Shown here one piece after another: positions 10,613 through 19,728 of a stretch of DNA of 60,059 bases. This stretch comes from Algiphilus sp. (GTDB lineage Bacteria > Pseudomonadota > Gammaproteobacteria > Nevskiales > Nevskiaceae), in contig NZ_JAGLEJ010000041.1 in NCBI RefSeq assembly GCF_023145115.1, forward strand, positions 1 to 60,059. Direction: 5' to 3'. A program made the translations under genes and the position numbers. Each line of letters begins with the position of its first letter. Within the stretch, counting starts at the first letter, position 1. The notes under the pieces were generated by a model. That model worked only from the letters and a program-made list of their open reading frames with translations. It was not told the origin of the DNA and did no database searches.

Positions 10613-13600
10613 GTGCCCGACGACGCGCTCGACCTCCGCCTGCCCCTGCCCGTCGAACCCGGCGCCCCGGTCGACTGGCCCGCCCTGCCCGATCCGGCGC
10701 CCGCCATGGCCCTGGCCGCCGCGGCGCGCGAGAACCGACCGCTGATCGTGGTGTGCGCCAACGAGAGCGAGGCCTATCGCCTCGAATCCGAGCTGCGCTT
10801 CTTCGCGGACGCGGACGTGCCCATCACGCATCTGCCCGATACCGAGGTGCTGCCCTACGACGCGTTCTCGCCGCATCAGGAACTGGTGTCGGACCGCATG
10901 GCCGCGCTTTCCGCGCTCCCCGCCATGCGCCGCGGGGTGGTCGTGACCACCATCGAGACCCTGCTGCTGCGGCTGCCGCCGCGCGACTGGCTGTCGGCCC
11001 GCCGCTTCGCCATCGCCGAAGGCGACACGCTGGACCCGCAGGCCTTCCGCGAGCGCCTGATCGCCGCCGGCTACCAGTCGGTCTCCGAGGTGCAGACCCA
11101 GGGCGAGTTCGCGCTGCGCGGCGCGCTCGTGGATCTCTTCCCGATGGGCGGCAACCTCGCCTACCGCATCGATCTGTTCGACGACGAAGTCGAATCGATC
11201 CGCTGCTTCGATCCCGAGACGCAGCGCTCCACCGAGCGCGTCGCGGAGATCGATCTGCTGCCGGCGCGCGAGTTCCCCACCGACCGGGAGGCCATCGAGC
11301 GCTTCCGGCGCCAGTACCGGGCCTACTTCCCCGGCGACCCGAGCCGCTCGAAGGTCTACGAATCGGTGAGCCGCGGCATCATGCCCGCCGGCATCGAATC
11401 CTATTTCCCGCTCTTCTTCGAGCACACCGCCGGCATCGAGGACCACCTGCCCGCCGACGCGGTGCTCTGTCTGCCCGCCGGGATGACGCGGGTGCTCGAC
11501 GAGCAGTGGCAGCAGATCGGCGAGCGCTTCGAGCGCTACAGCGGCAACATCGAGCGGCCGCTGATGGCACCGGCCGACCTCTATCGCGCGCCCGATGCGG
11601 TCGACGCCGTGCTGTCGGGGCACGCGCGGCTCGCCATCGGTGCTGCCGAGCCCGGCGCCGATGCTCCGGTCGCCCTCGGCGAGGACGGTGCGGACGCCTT
11701 CGCCGCTGCCATCGGCGAAGCCCCGCGCACGCTGCTGGTGGCCGAGTCGCCCGGCCGCGTGCAGGCGGTGCAGGACTGGCTGCGGCCGCGCGGCATGGAT
11801 GCGCGCCAATGCACCGACTGGCAGGACTTCCGGTCGGGCCGCGGCCGCGTCTGCATCGCGCAGGGCCCGCTGCAGCACTCGGTGCGCCTTGCCGACGGCA
11901 CGCTGTTGGTGTCCGAGACACAGCTGTTCGGCCTGCGTGCCCAGGTCGCCCGGCCCCGCACCCGCGTGCGCGACCCCGAGACCCTGCTGCGCGACCTGTC
12001 GGCCCTCAATCCCGGCAGCCCGGTGGTGCATGTCGAGCACGGCGTCGGCCGCTACCAGGGCCTCACGACGCTGGACGCCGGCGGAGTGTCCGCCGAGTAC
12101 CTGGTCATCGAGTACGCCAAGGGCGACCGCATCTACGTGCCGGTGGCGCAGCTCAACCTGGTGCACCGCTACACCGGCGCCGAGGACGAGGCCGCGCCGC
12201 TTCACAACCTGGGCAGCGAGCGCTGGAAGAAGGCCACCAGCCGCGCCCGCAAGCGCGCCTTCGACGTCGCCGCCGAGCTGCTGCAGGTCCAGGCCCGGCG
12301 CGAGGCCACCGTCGGCACCGTCATGCAGGCCGACGCCGACGACTACGCCGCCTTCTGCGAGGCCTTCCCCTTCGAGACCACGCCCGACCAGCAGAGCGCC
12401 ATCGACGCCGTGCTGGCGGACATGGCGGCGTCCCGACCGATGGACCGCGTGGTATGCGGCGATGTCGGCTTCGGCAAGACCGAGGTGGCGCTGCGCGCCG
12501 CCTATGCCGCGGTGACCAGCAACCGCCAGGTGTGCGTGCTGGTGCCGACCACCCTGCTCGCCCAGCAGCACTACAAGAACTTCTGCGACCGCTTTGCCGG
12601 CATGCCGGTGCGCATCGCGGCGGCCTCGCGCCTGAAGAGCGACAAGGACCTGCAGGACATGCTGGCCGAGACCCGCGAGGGCAAGGTCGACATCCTCATC
12701 GGCACGCACCGCCTGCTGCAGCCGGACGTGCGCTTCAAGCAGCTGGGGCTGGTCATCGTCGACGAGGAACACCGCTTCGGGGTGCGCCACAAGGAGAAGC
12801 TCAAGGCCATGCGCGCGCAGGTCGACCTGCTGACGCTGACCGCGACGCCGATCCCGCGCACGCTCAACATGTCGCTGGCCGGCCTGCGCGATCTCTCCAT
12901 CATCGCCACGCCGCCGGAGGGCCGCATGGCGATCAAGACCTTCGTCGCGGACTGGGAGCAGGCCCTGGTGCAGGAAGCCTTCATGCGCGAGCTCAAGCGC
13001 GGCGGCCAGATCTACTACCTGCACAACCAGGTCAAGGACATCGAGCGCGTCGCCGCCGATCTGCGCCAGCTGGTGCCCGAGGCGCGCATCCGCGTGGCGC
13101 ACGGCCAGATGCGCACGCGCGAGCTCGAGCAGGTCATGCTCGACTTCTATCACCACCGCTTCGACGTGCTGTGCTGCACGACCATCGTCGAATCCGGCAT
13201 CGACGTCCCCAACGCCAACACCATCGTCATGAACCGGGCCGACACCTTCGGCCTGGCGCAGCTCCACCAGCTGCGCGGCCGCGTCGGTCGCAGCCACCAT
13301 CGCGCCTACGCCTATCTGCTGGTGCCCTCGCGCACCCACCTGCCGTCCGACGCCGAGAAGCGTCTGGAGGCCATCGAGAACCTCGGCGATCTCGGGTCCG
13401 GCTTCCAGCTCGCCACGCACGATCTGGAGATCCGCGGTGCCGGCGAGCTGCTCGGCGACGAGCAGTCCGGCCAGATCGAGGAGGTCGGGTTCACGCTCTA
13501 CGCCGAGCTGCTGGAACGTGCGGTGCGCGCCGTGCGCAGCGGCGCGATCAGCGACGAGGCGCTGAGCGACGAGAGCTGCACCGTCGACCTCGGCGCCAGC

Positions 13601-14056
13601 GCGCTGATCCCGGAGGACTACGTGCCCGATGTGCATACCCGCCTCGCGCTCTACCAGCGCCTCACCGCAGCCGCCACGCCCGACGACGCCGACGCACTGA
13701 AGAGCGAGACCATCGACCGCTTCGGTGCCCTGCCCGAAGCGGTCGAGACGCTGTTCGCGGCCGCGCGACTGCGCCTGCGCGCGCGGACGCTGGGCATCAC
13801 CCAGCTGCGCACGGGCGATCACGGGGTGAGCATCACCTTCGCGGCCGACACGCCGCTCGACCCCGTCCGCCTGATCGGACTGGTGCAGTCGGACCCGCGC
13901 GCCTGGCGCATGGAGGGCGAGCAGAAGCTGGTGCACCGCGTCGAGGCCGACGACCTGCAGGCGCGCATCGACAACACCACCGCCGCCATCGACCGCCTCG
14001 CCACCACCCGATCGGAAGCAGGGAACGGTGACGACGCTGCTAACCTAGCCTCATGA
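10613..14056 (+). CDS. mfd: Transcription-repair coupling factor Mfd
   Basis: The translocase of about 1147 aa removes RNA polymerase stalled at DNA lesions and recruits UvrA. Visible parts in order: UvrB-like N-terminal domain (FSPHQELVSDRMAAL); RNA polymerase-interacting CarD-like domain (GSPVVHVEHGVGRYQG); superfamily 2 helicase core with Walker A GDVGFGKTEVA and DEEH box IVDEEHRFGV; TRG-type motifs (RGRVGRSHHRAYAY); C-terminal UvrA-binding domain. The GTG at 10613 is favoured because the -10 element overlaps the earlier in-frame GTG at 10565. The stop overlaps the next gene by 4 bases (ATGA). Confidence 0.95.
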   Translation: MPDDALDLRLPLPVEPGAPVDWPALPDPAPAMALAAAARENRPLIVVCANESEAYRLESELRFFADADVPITHLPDTEVLPYDAFSPHQELVSDRMAALSALPAMRRGVVVTTIETLLLRLPPRDWLSARRFAIAEGDTLDPQAFRERLIAAGYQSVSEVQTQGEFALRGALVDLFPMGGNLAYRIDLFDDEVESIRCFDPETQRSTERVAEIDLLPAREFPTDREAIERFRRQYRAYFPGDPSRSKVYESVSRGIMPAGIESYFPLFFEHTAGIEDHLPADAVLCLPAGMTRVLDEQWQQIGERFERYSGNIERPLMAPADLYRAPDAVDAVLSGHARLAIGAAEPGADAPVALGEDGADAFAAAIGEAPRTLLVAESPGRVQAVQDWLRPRGMDARQCTDWQDFRSGRGRVCIAQGPLQHSVRLADGTLLVSETQLFGLRAQVARPRTRVRDPETLLRDLSALNPGSPVVHVEHGVGRYQGLTTLDAGGVSAEYLVIEYAKGDRIYVPVAQLNLVHRYTGAEDEAAPLHNLGSERWKKATSRARKRAFDVAAELLQVQARREATVGTVMQADADDYAAFCEAFPFETTPDQQSAIDAVLADMAASRPMDRVVCGDVGFGKTEVALRAAYAAVTSNRQVCVLVPTTLLAQQHYKNFCDRFAGMPVRIAAASRLKSDKDLQDMLAETREGKVDILIGTHRLLQPDVRFKQLGLVIVDEEHRFGVRHKEKLKAMRAQVDLLTLTATPIPRTLNMSLAGLRDLSIIATPPEGRMAIKTFVADWEQALVQEAFMRELKRGGQIYYLHNQVKDIERVAADLRQLVPEARIRVAHGQMRTRELEQVMLDFYHHRFDVLCCTTIVESGIDVPNANTIVMNRADTFGLAQLHQLRGRVGRSHHRAYAYLLVPSRTHLPSDAEKRLEAIENLGDLGSGFQLATHDLEIRGAGELLGDEQSGQIEEVGFTLYAELLERAVRAVRSGAISDEALSDESCTVDLGASALIPEDYVPDVHTRLALYQRLTAAATPDDADALKSETIDRFGALPEAVETLFAAARLRLRARTLGITQLRTGDHGVSITFAADTPLDPVRLIGLVQSDPRAWRMEGEQKLVHRVEADDLQARIDNTTAAIDRLATTRSEAGNGDDAANLAS

Positions 14057-14658
14057 ACAAGCTGCTCACCGCCGCGCTGCTGACGCTGATCAGCGTCGCC
14101 GCGCACGCCGACACCTGGCGCGTCGACATCCTCATCTATTCCGATCGTGACTACGGGTTCGGAGCGCCGCAGATCGGCATCGCCCCGCAGGGGTACAGCG
14201 CCGAGGACGCCATCCCCATCGATGACCGCTCGCGCCTCGCCACCGCGGGCATCCGCATGCTGTCGGAAGGCGACACCCTGCTCGGCACGCAGCGCCAGCG
14301 GCTGCGCAACAGTCAGCGCTTCGACCCGGTGCTGTCGCTGGCATGGCTGCAGGACGATCCGCCCACGCGCGGGGGGCCGAAGCTCCTGGTGCGCCACGGC
14401 GAGCGGCTGATTCCGCTCAGCGGCGAGGCGGTGCACCGGCTCGAGGGTACCATCGGCCTGACCCTGCGACGCTTCCTGCATCTCGACGTGGACCTGCAGT
14501 GGTCCGAGCGCGTGGCCGGCGGCCTCGACGCCACCGTGCTGCGCGAGCAGCGCCGCATGCGTTCGGAGGAGCTGCATCACCTGGACAGTCCGCGCTTCGG
14601 CGTGCTCGCCCACGTCATCCGTCAGGATCAGGGGGCCCAGGGCGTGGGCGCGAACTGA
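14053..14658 (+). CDS. CsiV-family periplasmic protein
   Basis: The 201-aa protein has a clear signal peptide (MNKLLTAALLTLISVAAHA, cleavage near residue 19-20) followed by TWRVDILIY, the start pattern of CsiV proteins. CsiV was described in Vibrio as a peptidoglycan-binding partner of LpoA-dependent PBP1a activity. Its position just after mfd, with a 4-base ATGA overlap implying translational coupling, is the usual place for this family in Pseudomonas relatives. The family is assigned from the N-terminus, length and synteny; the middle is poorly conserved. Confidence 0.75.
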   Translation: MNKLLTAALLTLISVAAHADTWRVDILIYSDRDYGFGAPQIGIAPQGYSAEDAIPIDDRSRLATAGIRMLSEGDTLLGTQRQRLRNSQRFDPVLSLAWLQDDPPTRGGPKLLVRHGERLIPLSGEAVHRLEGTIGLTLRRFLHLDVDLQWSERVAGGLDATVLREQRRMRSEELHHLDSPRFGVLAHVIRQDQGAQGVGAN

Positions 14659-14665
14659 CCGCGCC

Positions 14666-16405
14666 TCAGGCGCAGTTGCCCTCTATCAGGCGCCCGTCGT
14701 CGGCGCGGTACGGCTCGAACGCTGCCTCACGCGCGATCCCCCACCCCTGCGCCATGTGGACGCCGAGCTCGATCAGACGCGGGATCACCGACGTGTCCTC
14801 GACGTGCTCGGCGATGCACTGCAGCTCGGCGGCGCGGCCGACGTCGCAGATCGCGCGCACCACCTGCTGGTAGAACGGATCGTCGAGGCCGCGCACGAAG
14901 TGGCCGTCGATCTTGAGGTAGCGCACCGGCAGCGACGTCAGATAGCCGAACGAGGACATGCCGGCGCCGAAATCGTCCAGCGCCAGGCTCGCCCCCATGT
15001 CCGCCAGCTCGTCGAAGAGCTCGCGCGCCACCGACATCTGGCGCACCGCCGCGGTCTCGGTGACCTCGAAGCAGAGGCGCCCGCACAGATCCGGGCGTCC
15101 GCGCAGGGTATCGACCAGCCAGTAGCGGAAGCGCGGATCGCTCACCGACTGTCCGCTGAGATTGATGGCGTGCAGGACCCCGTCGTCATCGCCGGCCGAC
15201 AGCATCGCCAGCGTCGCCTCGATGACCCAGCGGTCGAGCGCATCCATCATGAAGTAGCGCTCGGCACCGGGAATGAACTGCGACGGCGGCAGCAGCCCGC
15301 CGCGCTCGTCGCGCATGCGCACCAGCATTTCGCGATAGACCGGTACGGCGGGCCGATCCAGCCGCACCACATCCTGGGCGTGCAGCACGAAGCGTCCCGC
15401 CTCGAGCGCAGACAGGATGCGCGACACCGCGGCGACCTCGACATCGTGCTCGCCGGACAGCGCCTGATCGGTGGCAAAGCAGACGTTGCCGCGCCCGGAT
15501 TCCTTGCCTGCGTAGCGCGCGCGTTCGGCCAGCCGCATGGCGCTGTGGGCATCGCGCGTGGTGCTCGACAGCGGTGCCACGCCCATGGTCACGGTCGACG
15601 GGAAATCACGCCCCTGCCAGCTGAACTGGAGACCGCGCGCGGAAGCCACGACGCGCTCGAGCAGCGCCTCGACCTCGCGGCGCGAACAGGGCTGCAGCAG
15701 GATGCCGAACTCGTCGCCGCCGATGCGCGCCAGCGCGTCGCCGGCCCGCAGCGCCGAGCGGAAGGCGCCGGCGATGCGGTTGAGCATGGCGTCACCGGCA
15801 CTGTGGCCGGCGGCATCGTTCACCAGCCGGAAACGGTCGACGTCGGCGAAGGCCACCCAGAACGGCCGGTTGGGCGGCACCGTCGAGCGCTCGGAACGCT
15901 CCAGCAGACGCTCGAAATGCTCGCGGTTGGGCAGCCCGGTGATGGGGTCGTGATCGCGCGCGAAGGTCAGCGCCTGGGCGGCATCGGCGGCCTCGGAGAA
16001 GTCGCTCATCGCGCACACCGCGCCGCAGACCTTGCCGTCGGCATCGAAGAGCGCGGCGAAGGACGCACGCACCGGCACCGCACGCCCGCTGAACAATGCG
16101 ATGAAATGATCGAAGCGCTCGTTGATCCAGCCGCGCTCCAGCGCCCAGCGCATGGGCTCGACCACCGCCGCCGAGTTGTCCATCGACGAGCGCGCCGAAG
16201 GCTCGGCGAAGCGCAGCACCGCCTTCATCGGCTGCCCCTGGAGCATGCCGATGTCGCAGTCGAGCCACTCGCAGGCGATCTGCGACATCGCGACGATGCG
16301 CTGCTCGGTGTCGACGACGACGAGCGCATCCACGGCCCCACGCAGGAGACCGTCGACCAGCGCCCCCAGGGGGGCCGTCGCGTTCGGAGAGCCGCTGTCC
16401 GTCAT
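14666..16405 (-). CDS. PAS-GGDEF-EAL cyclic-di-GMP turnover protein
   Basis: The 579-aa cytoplasmic protein has an N-terminal PAS domain (about residues 15-140), a diguanylate cyclase domain (about 150-310) with intact GGDEF in ARIGGDEFGILL and an RAGD inhibitory site five residues upstream, and a phosphodiesterase domain (about 325-575). In the latter the EAL motif reads EML (YREMLVR), but the other metal and catalytic positions look kept: NLSGQS, FEVTET, LALDDFGAGMSS, YLKIDG, IAEHVED, AQGWG. It may therefore both make and cleave c-di-GMP. No membrane segment is seen. It is convergent with csiV, 7 bp away. Confidence 0.92.
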   Translation of the reverse strand: MTDSGSPNATAPLGALVDGLLRGAVDALVVVDTEQRIVAMSQIACEWLDCDIGMLQGQPMKAVLRFAEPSARSSMDNSAAVVEPMRWALERGWINERFDHFIALFSGRAVPVRASFAALFDADGKVCGAVCAMSDFSEAADAAQALTFARDHDPITGLPNREHFERLLERSERSTVPPNRPFWVAFADVDRFRLVNDAAGHSAGDAMLNRIAGAFRSALRAGDALARIGGDEFGILLQPCSRREVEALLERVVASARGLQFSWQGRDFPSTVTMGVAPLSSTTRDAHSAMRLAERARYAGKESGRGNVCFATDQALSGEHDVEVAAVSRILSALEAGRFVLHAQDVVRLDRPAVPVYREMLVRMRDERGGLLPPSQFIPGAERYFMMDALDRWVIEATLAMLSAGDDDGVLHAINLSGQSVSDPRFRYWLVDTLRGRPDLCGRLCFEVTETAAVRQMSVARELFDELADMGASLALDDFGAGMSSFGYLTSLPVRYLKIDGHFVRGLDDPFYQQVVRAICDVGRAAELQCIAEHVEDTSVIPRLIELGVHMAQGWGIAREAAFEPYRADDGRLIEGNCA

Positions 16406-16442
16406 GGCGCGATGCTAGGCCGCCCTGCGCGCGGGACGCGCA

Positions 16443-17183
16443 TCACCGAGACAGACGGGGCAGGACAGCCGAGAGAAGGTTACCGACACGCGCCATGCCA
16501 CGGGCAGCCGACGCCTCGATCTCGGCGTGGATGTCACCGCTGCCCATGCCCGCGGCCCAGTTCACGCATACCGCCACCACGGCGTACTCCATGCCCAGTT
16601 CGCGTGCCAGTGCCGCCTCGGGCATCGTGGTCATGCCCACCATCCCGCAGCCGTCGCGCACCAGACGCCGGACTTCGGCGGCGGTCTCCAGCCGTGGCCC
16701 CTGGGTCACGCCCAGCACGCCGCCGGCATGCAGCCCGTCATCGGGCGCCGACGCGAGAATGCGCTCGCGCAGCGGATCGAAGGGCGCCGTGAAGTCGATG
16801 TGCAGGAGATCGGCACCGTCGCCGTCGGATATCGTCTGCGCCCGCCCCGAGGTGTAGTCGATGCAGTCTTCGGGCAGCGCGATGGCGCCCGGCGGAAAGC
16901 CATCGAGCATCGACCCCACGGCGGCGATGGCGATCACGCGCTGCACGCCGATATCGGCGAGCGCCTGCATGTTGGCGCGGAAGTTGATCCGGTGCGGCGG
17001 CAGATGATGGCCGATGCCGTGCCGCGCGAGGAATACCGCCGGCGTGCCGGCGAAGCGGCCCTCGACCAGCGGCGTCGAGGGCGCTCCCCATGCCGTCTCG
17101 ACCGCATGCGCCGTTCCGGGCTCGAAGCCGGGCCAGCGGTTCATGGCCGTGCCGCCGATGACGGCCAGCGTTGCACCCGGCAT
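16443..17183 (-). CDS. MTA/MTI purine nucleoside phosphorylase
   Basis: The 246-aa phosphorylase belongs to the MtnP/PNP family: GGTAMN phosphate loop, RHGIGHHLPPHRINFRAN, TQGPRLETAAEVR and GMTTMPEAALARELGMEYA. The gene order with hpt and nagZ matches Pseudomonas aeruginosa PA3004, shown to be a methylthioinosine phosphorylase, so 5'-methylthioinosine is the likely substrate, with methylthioadenosine the alternative. The ATG at 17183 is 2 bp after the hpt stop and gives the family start MPGATLAVIGGT; a longer in-frame extension would run through hpt. Confidence 0.88.
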   Translation of the reverse strand: MPGATLAVIGGTAMNRWPGFEPGTAHAVETAWGAPSTPLVEGRFAGTPAVFLARHGIGHHLPPHRINFRANMQALADIGVQRVIAIAAVGSMLDGFPPGAIALPEDCIDYTSGRAQTISDGDGADLLHIDFTAPFDPLRERILASAPDDGLHAGGVLGVTQGPRLETAAEVRRLVRDGCGMVGMTTMPEAALARELGMEYAVVAVCVNWAAGMGSGDIHAEIEASAARGMARVGNLLSAVLPRLSR

Positions 17184-17185
17184 GC

Positions 17186-17779
17186 TCAGCCCTCGCGCAG
17201 CGCGCGGATCTCGGGGAGCTGACGCCAGAAGCCGTGCACGTCCATGCCGCAGCCGAAGACGTAGCGGTCCGGCACCTCGAGGCCGATGATATCGGCGCCC
17301 GCGCCGGCCACGCAGCGATCGTGCACCTTCCGCACCAGCACCGCCACGCGCAGGCTGGCAGGGCCGCTGCGTCCGAGCGCCTCGCGGATGGCCTGGAGGG
17401 TCTTGCCCTCGTCGAGGATGTCGTCCACCAGCAGCACGTCGCGGTCGCGCAGATCCGGCGGCGGTGCCACCTTCCACACCAGACTGCCGCCCGAGGTCTG
17501 GCCGCGATAGCGGGTGGCGTGCAGATAGTCCACCACCATCGGGTTGCGCAGCCGCTGCAGCAACGCTGCGCACGGGAACAGCGCGCCGTTCATGACGGCC
17601 AGCACGTGCAGCGGCCGGTCACCGTAGATGGCATGGATCTCGTCGGCCATGCGGTCGAGGGCCGCATCCACCTCGGCGCGCGAATGCACGCGGTCGGAAG
17701 CGGCCAGCAGCTGCTGGGCATCCTCGGTAACGGAATGCCAGTCGATTTCCTCGACGGTGTGGGGGTCCGTGGTCGACAT
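17186..17779 (-). CDS. hpt: Hypoxanthine-guanine phosphoribosyltransferase
   Basis: The 197-aa type I phosphoribosyltransferase has the PRPP-binding loop VLLVDDILDEGKTL (about residues 115-128) and FPCAALLQRL earlier. It converts hypoxanthine or guanine and PRPP to IMP or GMP. The downstream methylthioinosine-type phosphorylase releases hypoxanthine, so the pair forms a short salvage route from polyamine and quorum-sensing by-products. It is tightly packed, 3 bp after nagZ and 2 bp before the phosphorylase gene. Confidence 0.92.
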   Translation of the reverse strand: MSTTDPHTVEEIDWHSVTEDAQQLLAASDRVHSRAEVDAALDRMADEIHAIYGDRPLHVLAVMNGALFPCAALLQRLRNPMVVDYLHATRYRGQTSGGSLVWKVAPPPDLRDRDVLLVDDILDEGKTLQAIREALGRSGPASLRVAVLVRKVHDRCVAGAGADIIGLEVPDRYVFGCGMDVHGFWRQLPEIRALREG

Positions 17780-17782
17780 TGC

Positions 17783-18775
17783 TCAGGAATCGGTCTGGAG
17801 TGGGTATTCGGGGTCGCGGGCTGCCAGTCCGCACAGACGTGCGCTGGCTGCGTCGTCGGGTGCGGGCAGATCGGCGCCGAGCGCGCGTTCGGCTGCGTCG
17901 GCGTCGTTGCAGATCAGGATGAGCTCGCAGCCGGCGGCGTGCGCCGCGGCAACACGCTCGGCGGGGTCCGGTATCACGGCCGCCGCGCCCATGCCGAGGT
18001 CGTCCGAGACGATGACGCCCTCGAAGCCGAGCTCGCCGCGCAGGATGTCCTGCAGCCAGCGCCGCGAAAAGGTCACCGGCAGAGCGTCGACCGCCGGGAA
18101 ACGGATGTGCGCGGTCATCAGCGACGGGATGCCGCGCCGGATCATGCCGCTGAACGGCATCAGGCAGCTGGCGCGGACCGCGTCCAGCTCGCGTGGATCC
18201 TCGGGCAGCGCTTCATGCGAATCCACGGCGACCATGCCGTGACCGGGAAAGTGCTTGCCGGTACCCGCCATGCCCCCTTCCGCGAGTCCGTCGCAGAAGG
18301 CGCTGGCGAGCGCGATGACGGTGTCCGGGTCGTGCCCGAGCGCACGATCGCCGATCACCGCCGAATGGCCGTGATCGAGATCGAGCACCGGTGCGAATGC
18401 CAGGTCGACGCCACAGGGCACGAGCTCGCGGGCGATGGTCAGGCCCTGCTCGCGTACCGCCTCCATGGCGGCACCGGGGGCGTCAGCGGCCCGGGTGCCG
18501 AACTGCGCCATCGGCGGCAGAACGGTGAAGCCGTCGCGGAAGCGCTGCACGCGGCCGCCCTCGTGATCGACCGCCACCAGCAGCCGCGGCGCGCGCAGCG
18601 CGCGGATCTCGGCGGTCAGCGCGCAGAGCTGGTCGCGATCGACGTAGTTGCGCGAGAACAGGATCACACCACCGACCTGGGGGTGCATGAGACGCTCGCG
18701 CTCGGCCGCGGTGAGCGCGGTTCCGGCGATGTCGATCATCAGCGGACCGAGCGGCATGGCGACGGCGTCAGTCAT
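17783..18775 (-). CDS. nagZ: Beta-N-acetylhexosaminidase NagZ
   Basis: The 330-aa GH3 glycosidase has the NagZ signature GTGKHFPGHG (about residues 160-169), the flexible-loop His-Asp dyad in DSHEALP, and nucleophile Asp in VIVSDDLGMGA. It removes GlcNAc from 1,6-anhydro-muropeptides in the cytoplasm during cell-wall recycling, which also yields inducers of AmpC beta-lactamase in many species. Its start overlaps the stop of the L,D-transpeptidase gene, tying two peptidoglycan functions together. Confidence 0.95.
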   Translation of the reverse strand: MTDAVAMPLGPLMIDIAGTALTAAERERLMHPQVGGVILFSRNYVDRDQLCALTAEIRALRAPRLLVAVDHEGGRVQRFRDGFTVLPPMAQFGTRAADAPGAAMEAVREQGLTIARELVPCGVDLAFAPVLDLDHGHSAVIGDRALGHDPDTVIALASAFCDGLAEGGMAGTGKHFPGHGMVAVDSHEALPEDPRELDAVRASCLMPFSGMIRRGIPSLMTAHIRFPAVDALPVTFSRRWLQDILRGELGFEGVIVSDDLGMGAAAVIPDPAERVAAAHAAGCELILICNDADAAERALGADLPAPDDAASARLCGLAARDPEYPLQTDS

Positions 18776-19247
18776 GGATAAGCACCTCGCTGCCGGCCGG
18801 CGTGCGGTCGAACAGATCGACCACGTCGTCGCAGTTCATGCGGACGCAGCCGTGGGACCCCGGCACGCCCAGTGGCTGATCCGGCGGCGTGCCATGGATA
18901 TAGATGTAGCGGCGCATGGTGTCGACCGCCCCGAAGCGGTTGCGGCCGGGCTCGCACCCGCACAGCCAGAGAATGCGGCCGAGGATCCAGTCGCGTGCGG
19001 GGTGCGCTGCAGCCAGTCCGGGCGACCAGCGCTCGCCGGTCGGACGGCGTCCGACGAAGACCGCGAGCGGATCGGCTCCGGCGCCGATGCGCGCGCGCAC
19101 GACGTGGCGCCCGCGCGGCGTGCAGCCGCTGCCGTCGCGCTCACCGGCCCCGTTGGCCGCGGTCGACACGCGGTAGCTGCGCCGCGCGTCGCCGTCTTGC
19201 CACGCCAGGGTCTGCGCGGACAGATCGATGGTGATGCCGGCCGTCAT
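18768..19247 (-). CDS. L,D-transpeptidase (YkuD domain), no signal peptide
   Basis: The 159-aa protein is essentially one YkuD domain. The catalytic motif is HGTPPD ... GSHGCVRMN, with the nucleophilic Cys at about residue 135. No signal peptide or membrane anchor is seen: the N-terminus MTAGITIDLSAQTLAWQDG goes straight into the domain. L,D-transpeptidases normally act in the periplasm on murein stem peptides, so export may be unrecognised, the start may be wrong, or the enzyme may act on cytoplasmic recycled muropeptides like the LD-carboxypeptidases. Its overlap with nagZ supports a recycling link. Confidence 0.85.
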   Translation of the reverse strand: MTAGITIDLSAQTLAWQDGDARRSYRVSTAANGAGERDGSGCTPRGRHVVRARIGAGADPLAVFVGRRPTGERWSPGLAAAHPARDWILGRILWLCGCEPGRNRFGAVDTMRRYIYIHGTPPDQPLGVPGSHGCVRMNCDDVVDLFDRTPAGSEVLIHD

Positions 19248-19248
19248 C

Positions 19249-19725
19249 TCAGGCCGCTTCCCAGTCCTTCCAGGGGGTCATGGCCAGCGCGTGGTTGTAG
19301 TAGCGCTTCTGGTCGGTGACCTCCTCGCCCAGCCAGTCGGGACGCTCGAAGGTCTCGTCGACGGCACCGAGCTCGATCTCGGCCACCACCAGCCCGGCAT
19401 TGTCGCCGTGGAACTCGTCGACCTCCCACTGGTGGCCGGCGAAATCGACCAGATGGCGCGTCTTGTCGATGCAGCCGACGCAGAGCGTGTCGAGGATCTC
19501 GTCGGCCTCGTCGCGCGGCATCGGGTAGTCGTACTCGGCACGGGCGCTGCCCACCACCGCGGCCTTGATGTTGAGCCGCGCCTCGCGGTCGTCGACCCGG
19601 ACGCGTACCGATGCCCGGCCGCCCTCGCCGCCGAGGTAGCCCTGGCGCAGGCGGCGCGGACTGTGCGCGGCATCCCGCCATTGCTCACCCGCGATCAGGA
19701 ACTTGCGTTCGATCTCCAGCGCCAT
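19249..19725 (-). CDS. CYTH domain protein (triphosphate tunnel metalloenzyme)
   Basis: The 158-aa protein begins MALEIERKFLI, containing the ExExK signature that binds metal-triphosphate in the CYTH superfamily. Alternating basic and acidic strands follow (GYLGGEGGRASVRVRV, EYDYPMP, WEVDEFHGDNAGLVVAEIEL). Bacterial members of this short, stand-alone type are usually inorganic triphosphatases; adenylate cyclase activity is known only in one subgroup. It fits in a row of closely spaced genes (1 bp and 3 bp gaps). Confidence 0.9.
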   Translation of the reverse strand: MALEIERKFLIAGEQWRDAAHSPRRLRQGYLGGEGGRASVRVRVDDREARLNIKAAVVGSARAEYDYPMPRDEADEILDTLCVGCIDKTRHLVDFAGHQWEVDEFHGDNAGLVVAEIELGAVDETFERPDWLGEEVTDQKRYYNHALAMTPWKDWEAA

Positions 19726-19728
19726 CGC

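Noticed and set aside
10460..13936. A very long minus-strand open frame (over 1100 codons) antisense to mfd
   Set aside because: High GC and codon bias remove stops from the opposite strand. The translation is His/Asp/Gln-rich with no family motif, while the plus strand encodes a complete Mfd.
14661..14673. A gcgcc-tca-ggcgc hairpin between csiV and the GGDEF-EAL gene
   Set aside because: A 5-bp stem is common by chance in DNA of this GC content and there is no U-tract.
17184..17573. A 130-residue N-terminal extension of the purine nucleoside phosphorylase
   Set aside because: It would run antisense-free but out of frame through hpt; its residues match no phosphorylase, and the ATG at 17183 fits the family.
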